A DNA stretch of 64,000 nucleotides from Haemonchus contortus. Its lineage: Eukaryota > Nematoda > Chromadorea > Rhabditida > Trichostrongylidae. Below the pieces are notes generated by a model. That model searched no databases. It had not been told where the DNA came from and saw only the letters and a list, made by a program, of their open reading frames with translations. Of this stretch, positions 47,576 to 60,232 are shown one piece after another (within the stretch, counting starts at the first letter, position 1; each line of letters begins with the position of its first letter). A program made the translations under genes and the position numbers. Location of the stretch: the NCBI GenBank assembly GCA_000469685.2, contig LS997565.1:25909272-25973271 (forward strand), written 5' to 3'.

Positions 47576-48740
47576 GACGAATTCACATATCCAATATCCA
47601 AATAATACTACTGTCAAGCAAATTTTCAGCCCCATATCTTTTTAAGGAAAACCATTTAGCAGTTTTGAATTACATTTTCGTGAATAGCATTCAAAACTCT
47701 ATCGATTTATCTGGGTCTTCATTCAAAGTCCCACGGTAAGTAGACTACCCCTTCCTAGTAAGTCCAAAGGTATTAATATTGATAGCATGTCTAGCATTTC
47801 AGTTAATGCTTGTAGGGGTTGCTCGTTTTGGACATCAGTAAGAAGCGACACGACGTCGAATGACTCGAGGTCTGAGCTATGTAACAGTTCAAGAAAGTGC
47901 TTAGTACTGGGCAGGTGAGATGGAACCATGGGCAATAGCTGGCTTACAATGTTATTGAGAAACCACGAGATCTTATCAGTTGGCCCCCCAACACAACCAA
48001 TCATTGCTCGAATTTTAAATGTATCCGGTGATGTAGACAGCGCTTCTTTTGAGGAGAGTTTGTGGGTCTTTATGAGGCTATAGAAAACTGGACAGTTTCG
48101 ACTATCCATTTTGAGTCTACTGAACAACTTCTCATCAATACCCGCAGTTTTTGCAGCGCACAACCATATATGATTGAGGCGACTACACTGTGATGAAAAG
48201 TCTTTCTCAGTCACGCGACGGCAAACAGAAGAGTCGCTGAGGTGGAGTTCGGTTATGGCTCGGTCAGGTGTTTGAGACATAATGAGGAACTCACCACCTT
48301 TATCACTAACCGTTATGCTCCCTTTCGATCTTATCTCGCGCAATTCCTTCAACCCCTGCCTTTGATTGTACGTTAAGTTTCTTCTCCGAAGCCCTCTGTT
48401 CTGGTTTAAAACAGTAAGGACTCCCGCGGATAAGATCTTGAACTTAACGCCAGCCTCGGTCACCGGTGGGGGTTCCTTATAAAAATTACGCGGGAATGGC
48501 ACAGATTCAACGAGCTTCTATTAGGAATAAAAGCTTGCGACTTTTGATCCCGTCTGCTCTTAGTACGCAATAAATCTCTGAACCTCTGGAGACCTCCGAC
48601 AACTTTGTGGAACGTACGTGCATTCACGTTTTGCGCAGGTGCGAAAGACGCACCCAAGTTCAACACTTCAGTGCATTAGAGATATTAGATTGTGACTCAG
48701 TAGCATTATGACGTGATCTCCCTTATCACAAGTATCCTTG

Positions 48741-49210
48741 CTATATATAAACGCAAACGTCCGTTTGTCTGTTTGTTTTTCTGTCTGTTTGTCCTTCCGA
48801 AAGTCACGTAGGCACGATGTAGATGTGAATATCACGTGAGCGCGTTGAGGAAACAGTTATGAAATGGGAAGTCAACCGACACTATTTTTGGTACTCTAAT
48901 AAATCGTAGGTAAGCGATAGTGAGTATAAGGTGCACGCGTTAGCATGCGTGAGTGAGCGACTGGTCACAAGTATAAGGGAGACAGCCAATAAGTCTCATT
49001 CGCTACTGACAGTCGCTTATGGCGACAGCGGATTATATCCGCTTGAGCGGTGGAACCTTGGTGAGTTATGTTTCAAGTTATGGGTATTGAATTCGCCATA
49101 ACATTCCCCAGGAGGTAATGCGCTTTTTGGATGCTGTGCAAGTAGTCTCGAGTTGCTTCAGGCCTCTGGAGACGACGAGAACGTCAAAGCGTTAGGCCGT
49201 TGTGATTAAT
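48741..49210. repeat. Low-complexity GTCTGTTTGT tract and unassigned repeat-like sequence
   Basis: CTATATATAAACGCAAACGT is followed by repeated GTTTGTCTGTTTGT words. The remainder has no gene. It could be the terminal part of the Harbinger-type element that follows. Confidence 0.4.
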
Positions 49211-49259
49211 TAATGTGATTCACTTCGACTTATTACTATATTTCGAAGCACGCAACATT

Positions 49260-50195
49260 CCACTATTATTCAAGCTGGTTTCGTTGGATAGTACCTTCAG
49301 TGGGTTTAGTCAGAATTACAACTGAGAGAAGAGCAATTTTGGTTTTCACCTGGATATGGCGTGGATATAAAGAGAAGAACAGCCGCTTCAAAATTCGAAA
49401 GGCACACTCCACAAGAACGCGAGCGGAGCAGATAGCTCTATTGTAATGTTCATCTGCAAAAAGTAGTTTTGAATTGTGGAAGAAATTGACAGTAAATACC
49501 TTGCCTAGTTCGTAGTGTTCAGCGGCTTGCGGAGAAGGTGAATCCCCTGTCAAGTCGCCCTTAGTTCCTATCTTTTCAGCTGCTTGTATAACATCGATGT
49601 CTTGAGAATGCGGGAGTCGTAGGCAGATCCCGACCATCCATTTTATTTTCATATCTCAGTCAACCACGATTCGCACATTAAGGTTATGATGCCCTTCTCT
49701 GCATATGTAGTCTCCTTCTTCATCTTCAGGTCTCTCGATGCGGCAGTGAAAACGACAATCCCAATTATTCCTGGAACGTCATATTTTTTGTAGAAAGAAA
49801 TACTGATGTTCAAGCTCTCGTGCTCATCCGGCCAGTTTATAAATCGATTGGCCCTCCAGTTGATCGCATTAACAAATGCCATTGACACCCGAGACAGTAG
49901 ATTGATGACAGCCGGCAAATCTAGTCGAATCACTCTGCTTCGCATTTCTCCCAAGTGAATATGTGGCCATTGCCACCTCATCAGCCTTCGGGCAGTTTAG
50001 TTGGATGCCTTCCGAGTTCGGAGTCCGGTGTCACTATTCCAGAAATTTCGAAGAAAACGTATCGAGAAAGACGATACTCTTTCCCAAACTTCACATCGCT
50101 CAAAATATCGAAAGGACATGTTCTATCTCAAAATGTGCGTGTACAGACACTCCTCAATACTTCCGCACGAGGTGAAGGTTTTCGATTAGTTCCAT
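49260..50195 (-). mobile_element. PIF/Harbinger (HARBI1-like) transposase remnant
   Basis: Minus strand: an N-terminal piece near 50190-49990 (FFEISGIVTPDSELGRHPTK), then 49981-49649 (RANRFINWPDEHESLNISIS and FYKKYDVPGIIG), then 49652-49266 (YNRAICSARVLVECAFRILK, the conserved segment with the last acidic residue). The usual IDGTH motif with the first catalytic Asp reads IVVFTA, and stops and frameshifts separate the blocks, so it is inactive. Terminal repeats were not identified. Confidence 0.75.
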
Positions 50196-50999
50196 AAAGA
50201 TTTTATCTCCAGTAATGTTTATTCATAGATAATACTATAACCGAAAAACAATTGATAAGACCGATCAGCTTATTTTCTGAGCTTTGAAGGCAATCTTGGC
50301 CAACATAGGTGACCACCGATTATCTAGTTGAATTCCAATTACAACCTAATGCTTTGGATCCATCGCGCGAAGGTTTCAGTGGCTGAATTAACACAACTAC
50401 ATAGATGAGCATCTTCTGGAATAAACGGCCAACTCAAATCAATTATTCGAGTGATGACCAGTGACCGTTCCTTAAACAAGACAGAGGGAAAATCAATGCT
50501 CGAAATGGAACATTTAGGTTGGGAAGAACAACAAGCCTATGTGAATTACCCTTCAAAGCAAAGTGTGACGAGTTGAACAAGGTTGTCATCTGTAAAGTAT
50601 TCAGGATGAAAAACAAAATGAAAAGGTGAGCGAGTGAAATTTATACAATTACATTCGCGCTTCGGTATACAATACAGATCCACCGACAGTGCTAGTAGAA
50701 GGAATAATAGAAGTAAAGGAATATCTGACGCATGTGACACTGATAGTAGGGGAATGAAGAACCAGATGAAGAAATCAGCCAGCTGACTGAGGCCTTTGTG
50801 GTCTGGAGGATGAATGTGTAGTCATATCAGTAGTAAGCAGATACCGGCACTCTTTGGTACTGAAGAGAACATCATTACTTGTAGTTTTTGCGAAGTTTGA
50901 TGCATTACTGCTTTCATTGTGCCTATGCTCATCAGGGTGAGTGTGCTGGAAGGATAGGAAAAGATGATTTGATAGAGATGCTTTATTGCATTACGATAC

Positions 51000-51096
51000 C
51001 TCCCAATTTCGTTCCATGGTAAATATTTTTTTGCTGTCATACGATTGCCTCTGAAGAACTTGTACATATCTTGACGAATCCACGTATAATCGCTGT
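51000..51096 (-). CDS. Isolated exon-like segment, family unknown
   Basis: An acceptor CCTTAAG and donor GGTATC bracket an open 97-base segment encoding SDYTWIRQDMYKFFRGNRMT and 11 more residues. Downstream on the same strand, to about 50540, frames remain open and include a hydrophobic segment (IPLLLLFLLLALSVDLYC) like a signal or membrane anchor. I could not join these into one model. Confidence 0.3.
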
Positions 51097-51593
51097 CTTA
51101 AGGTATAGAGAGAAAGTTCTTATCATAACTTCAGTAAGTGCCAGATCACACTTCAATGTCATAGTTTTAAGAAAGATGAGATCACAGGGTTACAAAGCAA
51201 GGCGATATAAAGGGGGGAAACGATAAAACCGGAGCAACATTGAGGAAGTAATTACAAGAAGTTCACGCAGCTGAGTGACGATGCTAATCAGCAGTTTGAA
51301 AATATTAGGGGAGATACATAACCACTGCATAACGACATCAAAAAATCAGTTTAATATGGTTACAACAGTCAGCAACCACGATAAATCATACATTGCAAGA
51401 ACCGATCACTTTCAAAACCCTATAATTTTCAATACCCTGAGTTGAAGGTTGGGACCATTTCTTCTCATTTGTTGCACGGTCTAAATCACTGCTAATGTGG
51501 ACAAGATACAAGTGGACATATGAAGCATACACAGCGAGAGGTACTGATGATCAGAAAATGTTAGATAATTATACAGTGCACGGGCGATGCGCC

Positions 51594-54500
51594 TCAGATA
51601 GTTTCCAAATCGATGACGTTGTTGAGTCCGGGGTTTAAGTCGATCTCTTCCATTTTGTCTGCAGGGAACACATTTACCTGAATATGCGCATTCGATTCAG
51701 TGTTGTAATGTTACTTTTACTTTTTCTCAGTATGCCTTGTACATCACAGAAGGGTCTAACAATCGATCGAGTCTTTTTTCACGATCTGCTCAAACAATGA
51801 CAATTTTATTGATGAAAAGTCTCTGGTTTACGTAACCAACGTCTTAGACAGTACAGATCGCTAGTAGAGGTTCATTGAGTCCCTATTTCACCATCATACA
51901 CCAAAGAAGTCATCGAAAACGAATCGAGTCTCAAATGATACCAAATTCCCTTTCAGTGAATTGCGTAAGTGAAGACTGACTACGCATACAAAGGGAGAAA
52001 AGCTAGTCTTGTCCACCGAGCTCTGAATTTCGAGAGTGGGGACAGCTGCTTTCAGATAGCCCTTCAAAGTATAGTTCTGGTGAAGGCTAGGGACACTACA
52101 CGAGCCAGGTCAGCGGGTAGTGTTCAGAATAGTGGGCCTCTATTTGTGGCGGTAGTATTATAATGATGATAAGGGAGATTCAGCTTTTATAGAGAGCCAT
52201 CCAACTGAAGTTGTTTCAAGGGATTCTATTAAGTCTTTATGCGGACTTCGATTCCTACATAATCTCTAATGTTCCATATTTTTGGTATATTACCTTAGAA
52301 TCGTTCCTATGTAACGTTTCCATTGAAGACATCACCGATACTGTGTCCAACCGTTTCTATAAAACATGAATTACCCTTCAATATGTAACCGCTTTCTTGT
52401 AACTGATCAACCACTGACGTTTCTAGCCGGAGTTGACTCTTCTTTTATCCTCTCCAGTGGTTTCGGTACATACCTTTGTGGCACTCCTTGTTCAACCTAA
52501 AATGGTTTACGTTCAAGCCGATAAGTAGGGATAAGGATACTTGAATTCATCAATTTTTGCACAGTATTAATGACATGCGAGAATAAACATTATCCGAGCA
52601 ATGTCAGGCCATAGTTTTTTTCCGATGCTGTTCTGTGTTATTCTGTATTTCCTGGCTAGAATTTCGCGAAATAAGTGTTTTTTGCAGTATTATCATGAAT
52701 TGTCAGAATTGATGGGTGTCGTCTGACGTATCCCTGAACCACTTCTCATTTGGTCATTCATCCCATGCTTGGCAGGCGTGACGCTTGTCCCTGTCTTTTT
52801 TTCGAATTTTTCTGAAACTGGGGTAATTAAAGGCACCGTTCACGATAAAAAGGTTACTGAGTTCTTCTTTCAGGAATACTCAGCGCCCCCATGAGTGGTA
52901 GAAGGGACCCCCTCGCTTTCACAATCTCGGCGCTTAGGGCATAGTGGAAGCCCCGTTGTTGCCGTAGTTCGCGTTCCCGCCCCTCGATCGGGGTCACGTT
53001 AGACGAGTGTCGAGACAATACAGATTGCTATTATTCGTTCTAGGACCCACGCACAATCAGCTAATCGCCGAGTGGTGAGGCGATGTTTTTCTCCCATTCT
53101 TTTTTCCTCTGTTTTTCTTTTTGCTGCCGCGACGCCTTATTTAATTTCCTACTCCAAGAGGCTGGAAAGGGTGAGCTACTTTTGCTGTTACTAGGGTTTT
53201 TTTTTGTTTATTTATGCTTATGAGTGAATGAATTTTGGCCTACCATTGTCTGTTATTCGCACCAGGACCCTTACGCGCGCAGTGAAACACACTGTTTAGC
53301 TCGTCCGGACGCCCCACTCTTCTTCATTTTTCTGGTTTCATTCTCGTCCAGCCCCCTTTTTAACGAAGCCTTTTACACTTTGTAAACATCGATGCACGCA
53401 GTTTCTTCACCTCAGGCGCACTAGTTTCGATCTTGTTTCCCATTTTTCATCATAATCTGGATTACCCAAATTTAAGTGGAAGGTGCCTTTAAGTAAGCAT
53501 TTATCCAACGCCGTCTTACATCAAAGAGGTACTCTACTGACAATGCCAACCTAATAAACCGCTTCATTTCTTTTGAATTCAGTAATTAGAACCACTCGCC
53601 TTATCTATCACTTCCTCCTGCTTTGGTTGTTGGATAGATAATCTGCTGCCTTTATAAGAGCCACTTCTATGTGACTTTTCGCCGTCGATGCTATCTGCAC
53701 GTTTCGGAGGAGCGATACTGTCGGCGACTGCACGAATCGAGAGCGACCTCTGACGGGTCTTCCTGAAAAGAAGGTCCTCTTTACATATTTTTTATCAACA
53801 GGTATAGTGAACGTTTCTTATGACTTTTCTCATGATCTCTGATAGTTTTCTGAAGAATTAAACGGCTTATCTAAAAAAAGTGAAGAAACAGATTGAAATG
53901 AATAATGAGGTGTAGCGGTGAGTGGTCATAAGTATAGTAGGGGATTGAATTTCGGATCAATATCTGCCCCTGAGGGATGGATTACTTGGTAATAAACTGG
54001 ATGGGAAGTTAAAATCACTGTCCCGTTCACTGGTTAGCGCTCGCTAGTCATTGCAAGTGTTAATTATGCCAACAATACTATTGCAATTGTAGCGGAGCTC
54101 CAGGCTCGTATGCTCTCCTCGGAGCGGCACTAAGCGACGTCAAAATATCCTTCCAAGTATGTACTTTTATTCCTGTCAATTCGTCATACTTTGGGGAAGA
54201 GCTATATTAGGAACAGCCGATTTAGCAGTATTTTAAAGTCATATTTAGTCAGGTGCAATGAGCTCTAAAGTGCATCAACGGAGCCCCTACAGTGGAACCT
54301 CTTATGAGTCATGTTGGCAGCGAAATCCACAGTTGCTGATAAGCGAATGGAGCTCAAAAAACGGAACAGGGTGCTTCCAGTACCCTTACCAAAGAACATT
54401 TGACTTAGCTCTCGTGTGTGGATTAACACGCTGATGACAAATTCGTTTCTGATATTTTAAGCAGTATGACGTCTCAGGGAGATGGGCAAATCCTTCCCTG

Positions 54501-57500
54501 GATCAATTGTGGCGTGACAGCTACTTGCCTATAAAGAAGACACTCATGGGAAATAATAGTGATAGCGAGAGAATAGGATATGGGTAGGATAAAGGATAAT
54601 GGATGAAGTCTTTTGGCATTTACCATTCCCGTCTGAGGGATGCGCCTTCCATTCAGAATGGTAGTGGCGTAACGAACGCGTATGCGCCCTATACTACGAG
54701 TTGTGGTGGGCAGCTGATGTACAAGTCAGAGCTTCTATCCTCCCAGACGAGTCCGCTACCATTCAGCTGACCACGAAGGAATGGAAGGCTTGGTTGGCCT
54801 AGGCAGATATCGATCCGGGATTCGAACCCCTAACCGTGCGTGTGAGATAGGGAGCCAGTTGCTACTACACCACCTCCGCCTTTTGCGTAAGGGTAGGGCG
54901 AGAAGATAATTGGTCAGCTACTATCCTTCAGAGCATCAAAATGTCTGAACTAAAGAAATTATAAGGCATTTACAGGGTTTTCTGACTACCAAAAAAAACA
55001 CCGAATAATACTCAAGCATACTCTGTATAGGAGCCGATTTCACATTGATTACTTCCTTCCTCCTCCTTTCGTGGTAATAGATTGCGTCGCCATTTCACCA
55101 TCCAAAATATAACACAGAGCACCGATAGTATGACGCAAAGGACTACCATAATTCCCATGGAAATCATCTGAAATTTTTCTGCTGAGGGAAAAAAAAGTAA
55201 AAAGGTCATTTGAAACTAAACGTTGTTTCATTCATTCACTCCAAAAAACCCATTCATTTATGAGCTCCCTGCTATGTCAGGTCATCCCAGTAGTAAGCCT
55301 CTCCTTCTACGGAGCCTTCGTGGATCTGACATCGTAAATTTAGGTATTTTCAATTCCTTTCTACGTATCCTTGCCATTTTTGCTGTTCTCTCCTACTTTT
55401 CTATGCTTGCTACCACTCTTGGTGATAGCTGTTGCCGTCTATATGCAAGGAGTGAAGTATGGACAAGAGCAACGAGGAAAGAAGTGTTCTCAAATGAGAG
55501 TAGATGGCACAAAATCAAATAAAAAACACGGTACTTTACGTCTTCTTCAGAAATTGAAAACTGAGCGGTACAATTCATCTTGCTCCGAAGAAAAGTGACC
55601 GAAGTTCACGGCATTAGTTTTTCATATAGTAACGAGCCAATCGAGAATCATTAAGGCGAAATTATTTTGCACTCAAATAGGGACACATTACTTAGCTATG
55701 CGGACTGAGAGAGCTGCATTCCAAAGGCACCAAAGATTGGACGGATGACCGCTGTCCGTTGAAGTAATTAAAAGGAGAAAGTATAAAGTTTTGGGGTGTT
55801 AATCAGTCTCGTCTGAGGGATGCGGTCACGCGTTCGATTTCCACTCAGAATCATAGAAGTGTATTGAATGTCTTATACAATGATTTGGGGTGGTCAGCTA
55901 ATGTACAAGTCCGTGCTTTTATTCTCCCACTGTGTATCAACTACCCGATCCCGGAGGGTTGGTAGGTTTGATTGGCCAGGACGGATATCGATCCGGGATT
56001 TGAGCCTGTGACCATCCGTGCGTGATAGTGCGCCACTTGCGATTACAGAACCTCTGTCCGTTGAAATTAAATTTATAATGAAAACTATATGCAGTGTTGT
56101 TATAATACACCCACTGCATGATTGAAATCTCCTCTTTTTGAGTGAAATGTTAGATAGGAGTGGCTACTTGCCGAAATCTGACAATGATTATATGAATTAT
56201 CGACAGATATTCATTGCCTTCTTGCAATTTTCGACGAAGACGTAGGAAAGTATAGAATTTACTATATTTGGCATCCTATCTCACAAATCCTGTTGGTCAT
56301 CCCCACTGCAATCAAAGAAATTGCGTGATAAGCCTCTCTCATGATTGAGTGGATTATTGTTCTGAGCCATTACTGAAAATGAAGCCAAAGTCGTCACCGC
56401 CTCGAGACCAGATCCCCTATTCGTAGCGGATTAAGGAACGGAAACATTCCAACACGTTCTTAAGCTGCAACGCTGGAATTTAAGGAGTGTCTGTAAACAT
56501 TGAAACGAAAACATGTTCGTTTTAGACGGAATTGATGCATCTCACAAGCCGCATTTGCCTACATAGGCTTTAAGAGCCCCAATTCTACATTTTTCAAATT
56601 ATATATGGGCGAAAGAGGAAGGTAACGAAAAGGTTATCTGCGCAGGTCTACGTAAGTTTTGAAGAGTCACAGAAAAAAGAATAATCATAAATTAGGTCTG
56701 GCAGAGAAGTTTTTGCAGGCAGAACTTTTTTCCTTGACCTCGAAAATTCATTTTTAAGGATTATATCGGAAAAACACCATACCGATGAGATGCCACTCTC
56801 AAAGCTTAATCTATCCTCATTTTTGGTTTACTTTCTTTCAAAGCGGATTGTAGAGAGTCCGTTACGGGCCATATGACGTTATATAATTATCATCTCAGCC
56901 TGAGGATTGGGACGTCCGGAGAGTATTCATCAAAACATCCGTATTACTTTGAATTTGCTGAAGGTTGTGAAGGTTCTCATCAAAATCCCATGTGAGGACA
57001 CTGCCCACATTGATGCGCACAACATATCCAGCTACCCCTCCCTTCCGTTTTAGACCCTAATAGCCGAGTTGTCTCCCCCTATTCGGCTCACAGCTCACAC
57101 TTCTTCATAAATCCAAGTCCGATCAGTGCGCTCCGAAGACCATCGAAACTTTTGTCAACATGAAATTTCAGGATAGCCCTGAAGCTTGTCTGATCGGTTT
57201 TGTGCACGCCTCCTTCCAACGCTTTAGAACCGGAAATAGGACCGTTCGAGGGATGAGACTCGATCTGGTCAACCGAATGCGATTTCATGAAATTTTTGGA
57301 AATGATATGTCATACCCTAAAAAGGGATGGAGTGCTTCCATAGTTTTCACCGAAACTAGCCGGAACATACTAGAAAAAAGTTGCAATTTTGTGGAATTTT
57401 CGGCAGATACTTTTCAAACGCCTCATAAATCGGCCCAACAAACGGCACCTTAGACGTCTACAGAAGTGCGTACGAGATTTGTCTGGTGAGACTAGCCATT

Positions 57501-57860
57501 CCGTTTCTAGACTTGACTGACGTACTATCTTAGCAACACGTCTTGGTGAAGTGTTTTCGTTTTATCATGGATACTGACCCTTGAAGCTGATTTAGACAAG
57601 GCGAGCTCCCGCCGGAAAAATCTTTTGCTAATCTCTTTCTGAATCGGCCGGTGATTATGAACATAAAACTGAATAGAAGGCAGAAGCGAAATTCCGCTTG
57701 GTCGGTTCAGATTTCTTACTGGGTGATTCACAGAGATCCCCATTGATTAGTGTCTGGAGGAGGGCTGGAGTCCTTTTAGCACATTTCCTCCCGAAATGGT
57801 CAAACATATCCCTATCAACAAATCCATATTCTATGCCAGGAACGAGTTCTGTATGTGCAA
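51594..57860 (-). CDS. Single-pass membrane protein, receptor-like, family unknown, incomplete
   Basis: The last three exons are well supported by phase. Exon 55167-55022 encodes a membrane span (MVVLCVILSVLCVIFWMV), then the stop-transfer KWRR. Exon 53762-53612 encodes a basic, serine-rich tail with an RQRSLSIR kinase-type site. Exon 51677-51594 ends the protein at NVIDLETI. So the cytoplasmic tail is about 100 residues. Exon-like extracellular pieces further upstream are 57860-57720 (VPGIEYGFVDRDMFDHFGRK with several Cys), 57627-57579, and 56372-56285 (NFFDCSGDDQQD). Phases among these upstream pieces do not all agree, so exons are missing or mis-set. The 5' end is not found. The acidic C-terminal E-T-I could bind a PDZ domain. 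The tail is separated from its final exon by a MITE-containing intron. I do not recognise the family. Confidence 0.55.
52830..53489. mobile_element. MITE with AAGGCAC ends, in an intron of the membrane-protein gene
   Basis: The left end is AAGGCACCGTTCACGATAAA; the right end, read inward, is AAGGCACCTTCCACTTAAAT. Flanking TA is present on both sides. Length 660 bp. The left 330 bases match the copy at 63669-64000 closely, for example CTCAGCGCCCCCATGAGTGG against CTCAGTGGCCCCCATGGGTG. Confidence 0.85.
53906..54070 (+). mobile_element. tRNA-derived SINE, copy 7 (fragment, very diverged)
   Basis: GAGGTGTAGCGGTGAGTGGT and GGGGATTGAATTTCGGATCA correspond to the A- and B-box part of the family. 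The body is only weakly recognisable. Confidence 0.45.
54600..54888 (-). mobile_element. tRNA-derived SINE, copy 8
   Basis: Full-length in minus orientation: CCATTCCCGTCTGAGGGATG, CATTCAGAATGGTAGTGGCG, CTTCTATCCTCCCAGACGAG, CCTAGGCAGATATCGATCC and GATTCGAACCCCTAACCGTG, ending CACCACCTCCGCC, which is the complement of the tRNA-like head of the 14.1-kb copy. Confidence 0.85.
55780..56062 (-). mobile_element. tRNA-derived SINE, copy 9
   Basis: Minus orientation: CAGTCTCGTCTGAGGGATGC, CGATTTCCACTCAGAATCAT, TGCTTTTATTCTCCCACTG, GGACGGATATCGATCCGGGA, then CAGAACCTCTG. It lies in an intron of the membrane-protein gene, about 900 bases from copy 8 in the same orientation. Confidence 0.8.
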
Positions 57861-58551
57861 CTGAAGAGGAGAATCTTCACACAGCTGAGTCCTTTCCATC
57901 ATTTTCGTCCAAAATTACAAGATTGCTAGGTTTCACCAGCTTACAACTATATTACTTCATAGTGACCAAACTCAGACAAGATGGAATTGCTAGCCTTGGG
58001 CTGGAACACTGATCAGACAATGTCAAATAAAATGGTAAATGGTATCCCAGTTGGTTGACCAGTTCTTTGGCACAGGATTACCTCAATGGATTGGGATAAC
58101 GTAAGTGGTTGACTCAACTGAAAGGGCGTGGAAGGGCCTACTTGATGGCTCATGAAGTGCGCGTTCTATTTCACTCAACAATATCACACTTTACATTCAT
58201 GTAAGCATTTTATAGAACAGTGGTTTAAAGGTCCATATGACGCATGAGGAATGTTCTTACTACATGAAACGGATTTCATCGTTATTTGATTCCCTCACTG
58301 ACTCCTCTTTCTAATTTGACAACCTTGTATAACTTGAAGAGTTAGTGTAGGAAGTTACCTCCTGCGATAAGTGTGTCATGGTGATTTCTTGAAAGTTGAT
58401 GGGAAGTACGACTGTCCGTTTCGTTCCCCTAGCTGTAAAGCAAATCGATCTAATGCATTAAAACACCATTTCTAAAAAAAATGCTACCTCTGAAACACTC
58501 AATGAAAAAGTTTTATTAAGAACGAAAAATTTAAAAGCTCACTTGTTTCAG

Positions 58552-58680
58552 ACGCTGCTAGTCGGTACTGATTGCGAGCACATTGCAGGCGGCGTTTCCG
58601 AGAAGCTAAATACGACGGATGAGAGAAGATTTCCCTACGACGTCAGAAAGGGCTCAAATGCGGATTACAAAGCTCAGTAG
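58552..58680 (+). CDS. Orphan exon-like frame, family unknown
   Basis: Acceptor CACTTGTTTCAG is followed by 42 open codons (TLLVGTDCEHIAGGVSEKLN and on), then TAG at 58678. No upstream exon was found. The opposite strand also has a small splice-bounded frame here, so this may be chance. Confidence 0.22.
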   Translation, partial: TLLVGTDCEHIAGGVSEKLNTTDERRFPYDVRKGSNADYKAQ

Positions 58681-60232
58681 AGCATTATGGAATGAGGACA
58701 GTTATAGGAAAGAGATTGAGGAGACTTTCTTGTATATCTGGCTATGGAATACAAACGCCCATAAAACAGCCAGTGACTTGAGATCTGTTAAAACTTTGAA
58801 AACTTAGAAAACTTAGTAAAGAAAGTACCACGAAACATGTGTGCTTCGAATTGTGAACTACAGTACTGGTCAAAAAGAAATCACTTGAACTTTTTGTGTC
58901 ATAACTCATCTCGAACTAGTAATTTTTGACTGATTTTTTGGTGACACCTTTCTCAAATATCACCGACTTTCCTGCGATGCAGGATCAACGGTAGCTCACT
59001 TCCGGTCGAGTGAGTGAATTATTTTTCAAAAAACTTGCGAAAGGGGCATGTTCCTTAAGTAGGTTTCATCGCGTTACTCAAGTCTAGAAACGTCAGTGAT
59101 TTTTGTACTGTTAGCTGATCGCTCTCAGTAAAGAGACGGAACTCTGGCTTTCGCAATCTGACTGTAGTGCAGCTCTCCGTCATTGCCGCGGGCAGTGAGC
59201 AGGCATTGACCCATTCTCAGCATTCAATGCTGCTTGTGCCAATGTCTAGGATTAGGAGGGCCATCGGGAGTATTGAGTCTCTCACAGACCCAATCAAACA
59301 AGCCAGCTCGGGAAGGCCTCGGATTGCCGCTCCTGAAGACGATAGGAAGATCATTTGTGCGGCGACCCAGGATTCCAAACGACCATGTTCCGATATAATG
59401 ACGGAAATATCGACGACGGCGACGTCGCTACCATCGAGGGGTGCTATCAACGGACTCCTGTGGGATGCTAGATTATATGGAACAGATCTTGTGAAAAAGT
59501 AACTGGATCTCCGATAAACAGACGAACAATTGACAACTCTCGGGCATGGTGTCGGTTGATTATTGGTTTGGGGATGTTTCCCGAGTCTAGGCGTAGGGCC
59601 CCCTACACTGCATTCCCACCACTATGGATCAGCATATGTACTTAGACATTTCTCCCGTCGTGCACATAGCAGAGAACTTACTTTCCAGCAAGATAACGAC
59701 CCTTAACGGAGGTATAAAAGGGTAAGGGTGCGCAAGTGGCTGACACATCGGAAAATTCGATGCCTCGACTGGCCCAGTCGGTCCCTCGACCTGGATATCA
59801 TTGAAACCTTTTGGCAGGAACTCAAGAAAAGGGTAGCAGGTAAAACAGCTACAACTGCTGCTCAGAGGTTTGGTTAATTTGAAGAAGAATGGAAGAAAAT
59901 TGATAAGTGCCTGACGGTCGAATAAATGCCCGTCGATGCCAAGCCGTCATCGATGCCAACGGTTTCGCTGCAAAGTATCAGACCAGTAGTTATTCAGGTT
60001 TCAATCTCAAGGTGATAGCGCTTAAGCCAAGTGATTGACGTAGAATTGTTGAAACTGATGGTTTTTGTCTTGTTCAGGAAAATTGTGAAAAGTGGCCTTG
60101 TGAAAGGAATGAAAAGAAATTTTGTGAGTTTTGTGGTAGGAACATTGAGAATCATCACTGTCGTCAACATTCCAAAAAATCAGTCAAAAACATCGAGTTC
60201 GAGACGCTATAAGAAAAAAGGTTTAAGGTGAT

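Larger units (their letters stand above)
46492..47755. mobile_element. Fold-back (long inverted repeat) element with tRNA-like arms, inside the PLE
   Basis: The left arm, from about 46497 (GGGGTAGTCTACTTACCGTG), and the right arm, ending at about 47751, are inverted copies of about 300 bases. An inner inverted pair follows: TGCGTGAAGCACACATGTTG near 46819 and its reverse complement near 47220. The whole could fold into a long hairpin. Each arm carries a tRNA-like sequence. Removing the element rejoins the reverse transcriptase frame, with a TAG (3-4 bp) repeated at the junctions. No transposase is encoded, so it must be mobilised in trans. Confidence 0.8.
45420..48670 (-). mobile_element. Penelope-like element, broken, interrupted by a fold-back element
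   Basis: Minus strand, N to C: N-terminal part from about 48666 (LNLGASFAPAQNVNARTFHK), a frameshift near 48480, the reverse transcriptase start 48502-47755 (SDKGGEFLIMSQ, FYSLIKTHKLSS, SFDVVSLLTDV), then the 1.26-kb fold-back insertion, then the rest of RT 46493-46122 (SLAMGQRLAPVPAACFMGR and CRYIVDCF), and the GIY-YIG domain 45942-45439 (YQIECGSTYIGETGRQLAIR). The catalytic YIDD reads YIVD, and further stops are present, so it is a pseudogene. It resembles the element at 60.2-63.1 kb throughout but is clearly a different lineage. Confidence 0.88.

Noticed and set aside
57088..57453. Possible exons on either strand (for example VPFVGPIYEAFEKYLPKIP on the minus strand)
   Set aside because: Both strands are open, no donor/acceptor pair fits the neighbouring phases, and the stretch ends in a GGCACCTTAGACG sequence that looks repeat-like.
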